From NCBI RefSeq assembly GCF_022870885.1, contig NZ_CP091509.1:1798001-1862000 (forward strand): 64,000 nucleotides of DNA. Reading direction: 5' to 3'. Under the pieces are notes generated by a model. It did not search any database. It worked only from the letters and a program-made list of their open reading frames with translations, and had not been told where the DNA came from. Positions 63,685 to 64,000 of the stretch are shown in pieces. The stretch comes from Neisseria dumasiana (GTDB lineage: Bacteria > Pseudomonadota > Gammaproteobacteria > Burkholderiales > Neisseriaceae). Position numbers and translations under genes: made by a program. The number at the start of each line of letters is the position of its first letter. Within the stretch, counting starts at the first letter, position 1.

Positions 63685-64000
63685 TTATTTTTTTCCTAAA
63701 ATTTTCTCAGGCATTAAAGAAGAATGGTGGGAAGAAATCAGCCATTGTTTGCCATCCCAAACGTAAGTAAACGTATAACGGCCGGAATGCTTGGTTCCGT
63801 CTGCATAAGCAAATGTGTAGAGACCGTTATCCATAGCAATGTTACAACCCAGCTGTATATGGCTTAAGTCGATCGAACCTACGGGCTTATGAATCAGGAA
63901 ATGTGCGAAATAATCTTCTTTCTCCTCCGGTGTAAAACGCGGCTTGTTGGAAATGGTAGGCAGCAAAACAGAACCCGGAGCATAGTTGGCTACCACCTGC
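63685..64000 (-). CDS. SnoaL-like SgcJ/CaMKII-association-domain protein (cut by window end)
   Basis: C-terminal 105 residues of a SnoaL-like fold protein resembling the SgcJ/EcaC and DUF4440 families: VVANYAPGSVLLPTISNKPR, FTPEEKEDYFAHFLIHKPVG, LYTFAYADGTKHSGRYTFTY and VWDGKQWLISSHHSSLMPEK. The frame is open through the window end (reads QVVANY at the edge), so a GTG at 63996 is not the start. Function is unknown; such domains form small dimeric binding pockets. Several Neisseria carry a secreted form of this protein, but the N-terminus is missing here. Confidence 0.72.
   Translation of the reverse strand, partial: QVVANYAPGSVLLPTISNKPRFTPEEKEDYFAHFLIHKPVGSIDLSHIQLGCNIAMDNGLYTFAYADGTKHSGRYTFTYVWDGKQWLISSHHSSLMPEKILGKK

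Overview
The window looks like chromosomal DNA of a Neisseria or close Neisseriaceae relative. The 10-12 base DNA uptake sequence (core GCCGTCTGAA, mostly in the AGGCCGTCTGAA form) occurs dozens of times: as inverted pairs that act as transcription terminators, inside genes and as stop codons. PilF, PilG and a PilD-type peptidase, an NsrR with Neisseria-like sequence, a Zur-box-like site in front of rpmE2-rpmJ2, Correia-like mini-elements and an IS1016-type insertion sequence agree with this.

Layout. 1-2.5 kb: end of a membrane protein, an AI-2E family exporter (minus), dcd (plus) and a small minus-strand protein. 2.5-5 kb: a gene-poor stretch, a 43-residue DUF3149-type peptide and mpl. 5.4-13.6 kb: a MetP/MetS-type NSS amino-acid transporter pair, dut, gcvH, two lipoproteins, aldA, a duplicated repeat region, then gcvT behind a tandem glycine riboswitch, and an Lrp/AsnC regulator. 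13.8-20.8 kb: DUF1415 and DUF454 proteins, an NhaD-like antiporter, truA, gltS, an LprI-domain lipoprotein and an orphan small protein. 20.8-30.6 kb: a surface polysaccharide/LOS block: galE, a broken transferase gene, two AT-rich glycosyltransferases, rmlBADC (dTDP-L-rhamnose), a further GT4 transferase, gmhB and a PlsC-like acyltransferase. 30.6-36.5 kb: a YgjP-like peptidase, grxD, an EamA permease, argC, then a nitric-oxide-linked group: nnrS, a hemerythrin-like protein and nsrR, the last two divergent across a perfect palindrome. 36.8-43.2 kb: mscL, yacG-zapD-coaE-pilD-pilG-pilF (minus) and tRNA-Phe. 43.5-52.6 kb: a nicotinamidase-like hydrolase, putA, dnaQ-ispD, a lipase-like hydrolase, alr and an AT-rich NYN-domain protein. 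52.7-58.6 kb: dapE, lpxH, a methyltransferase, argF and pta. 58.6-64 kb: a mobile-element-rich stretch around rpmE2-rpmJ2, an IS1595/IS1016 copy sitting exactly between the ftsH stop codon and its terminator, then ftsH, rlmE, yhbY and a protein cut by the window end.

Most of the window is ordinary core genome, and I found no convincing new multi-gene system. The most interesting signals are non-coding. (i) A family of 143-bp mini-elements has three full copies, one just upstream of nnrS next to an NsrR half-site and one in the putA leader. (ii) An uptake-sequence inverted repeat forms a stem of the second glycine aptamer. (iii) The hemerythrin/nsrR palindrome and the Zur-type box are clear operators. 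(iv) The IS insertion is cleanly resolved, with an 8-bp target duplication. (v) Correia-like elements occur here, one supplying a gene's stop codon. Coordinates come from reading the sequence; a few start codons are choices between alternatives, and this is stated where it applies.
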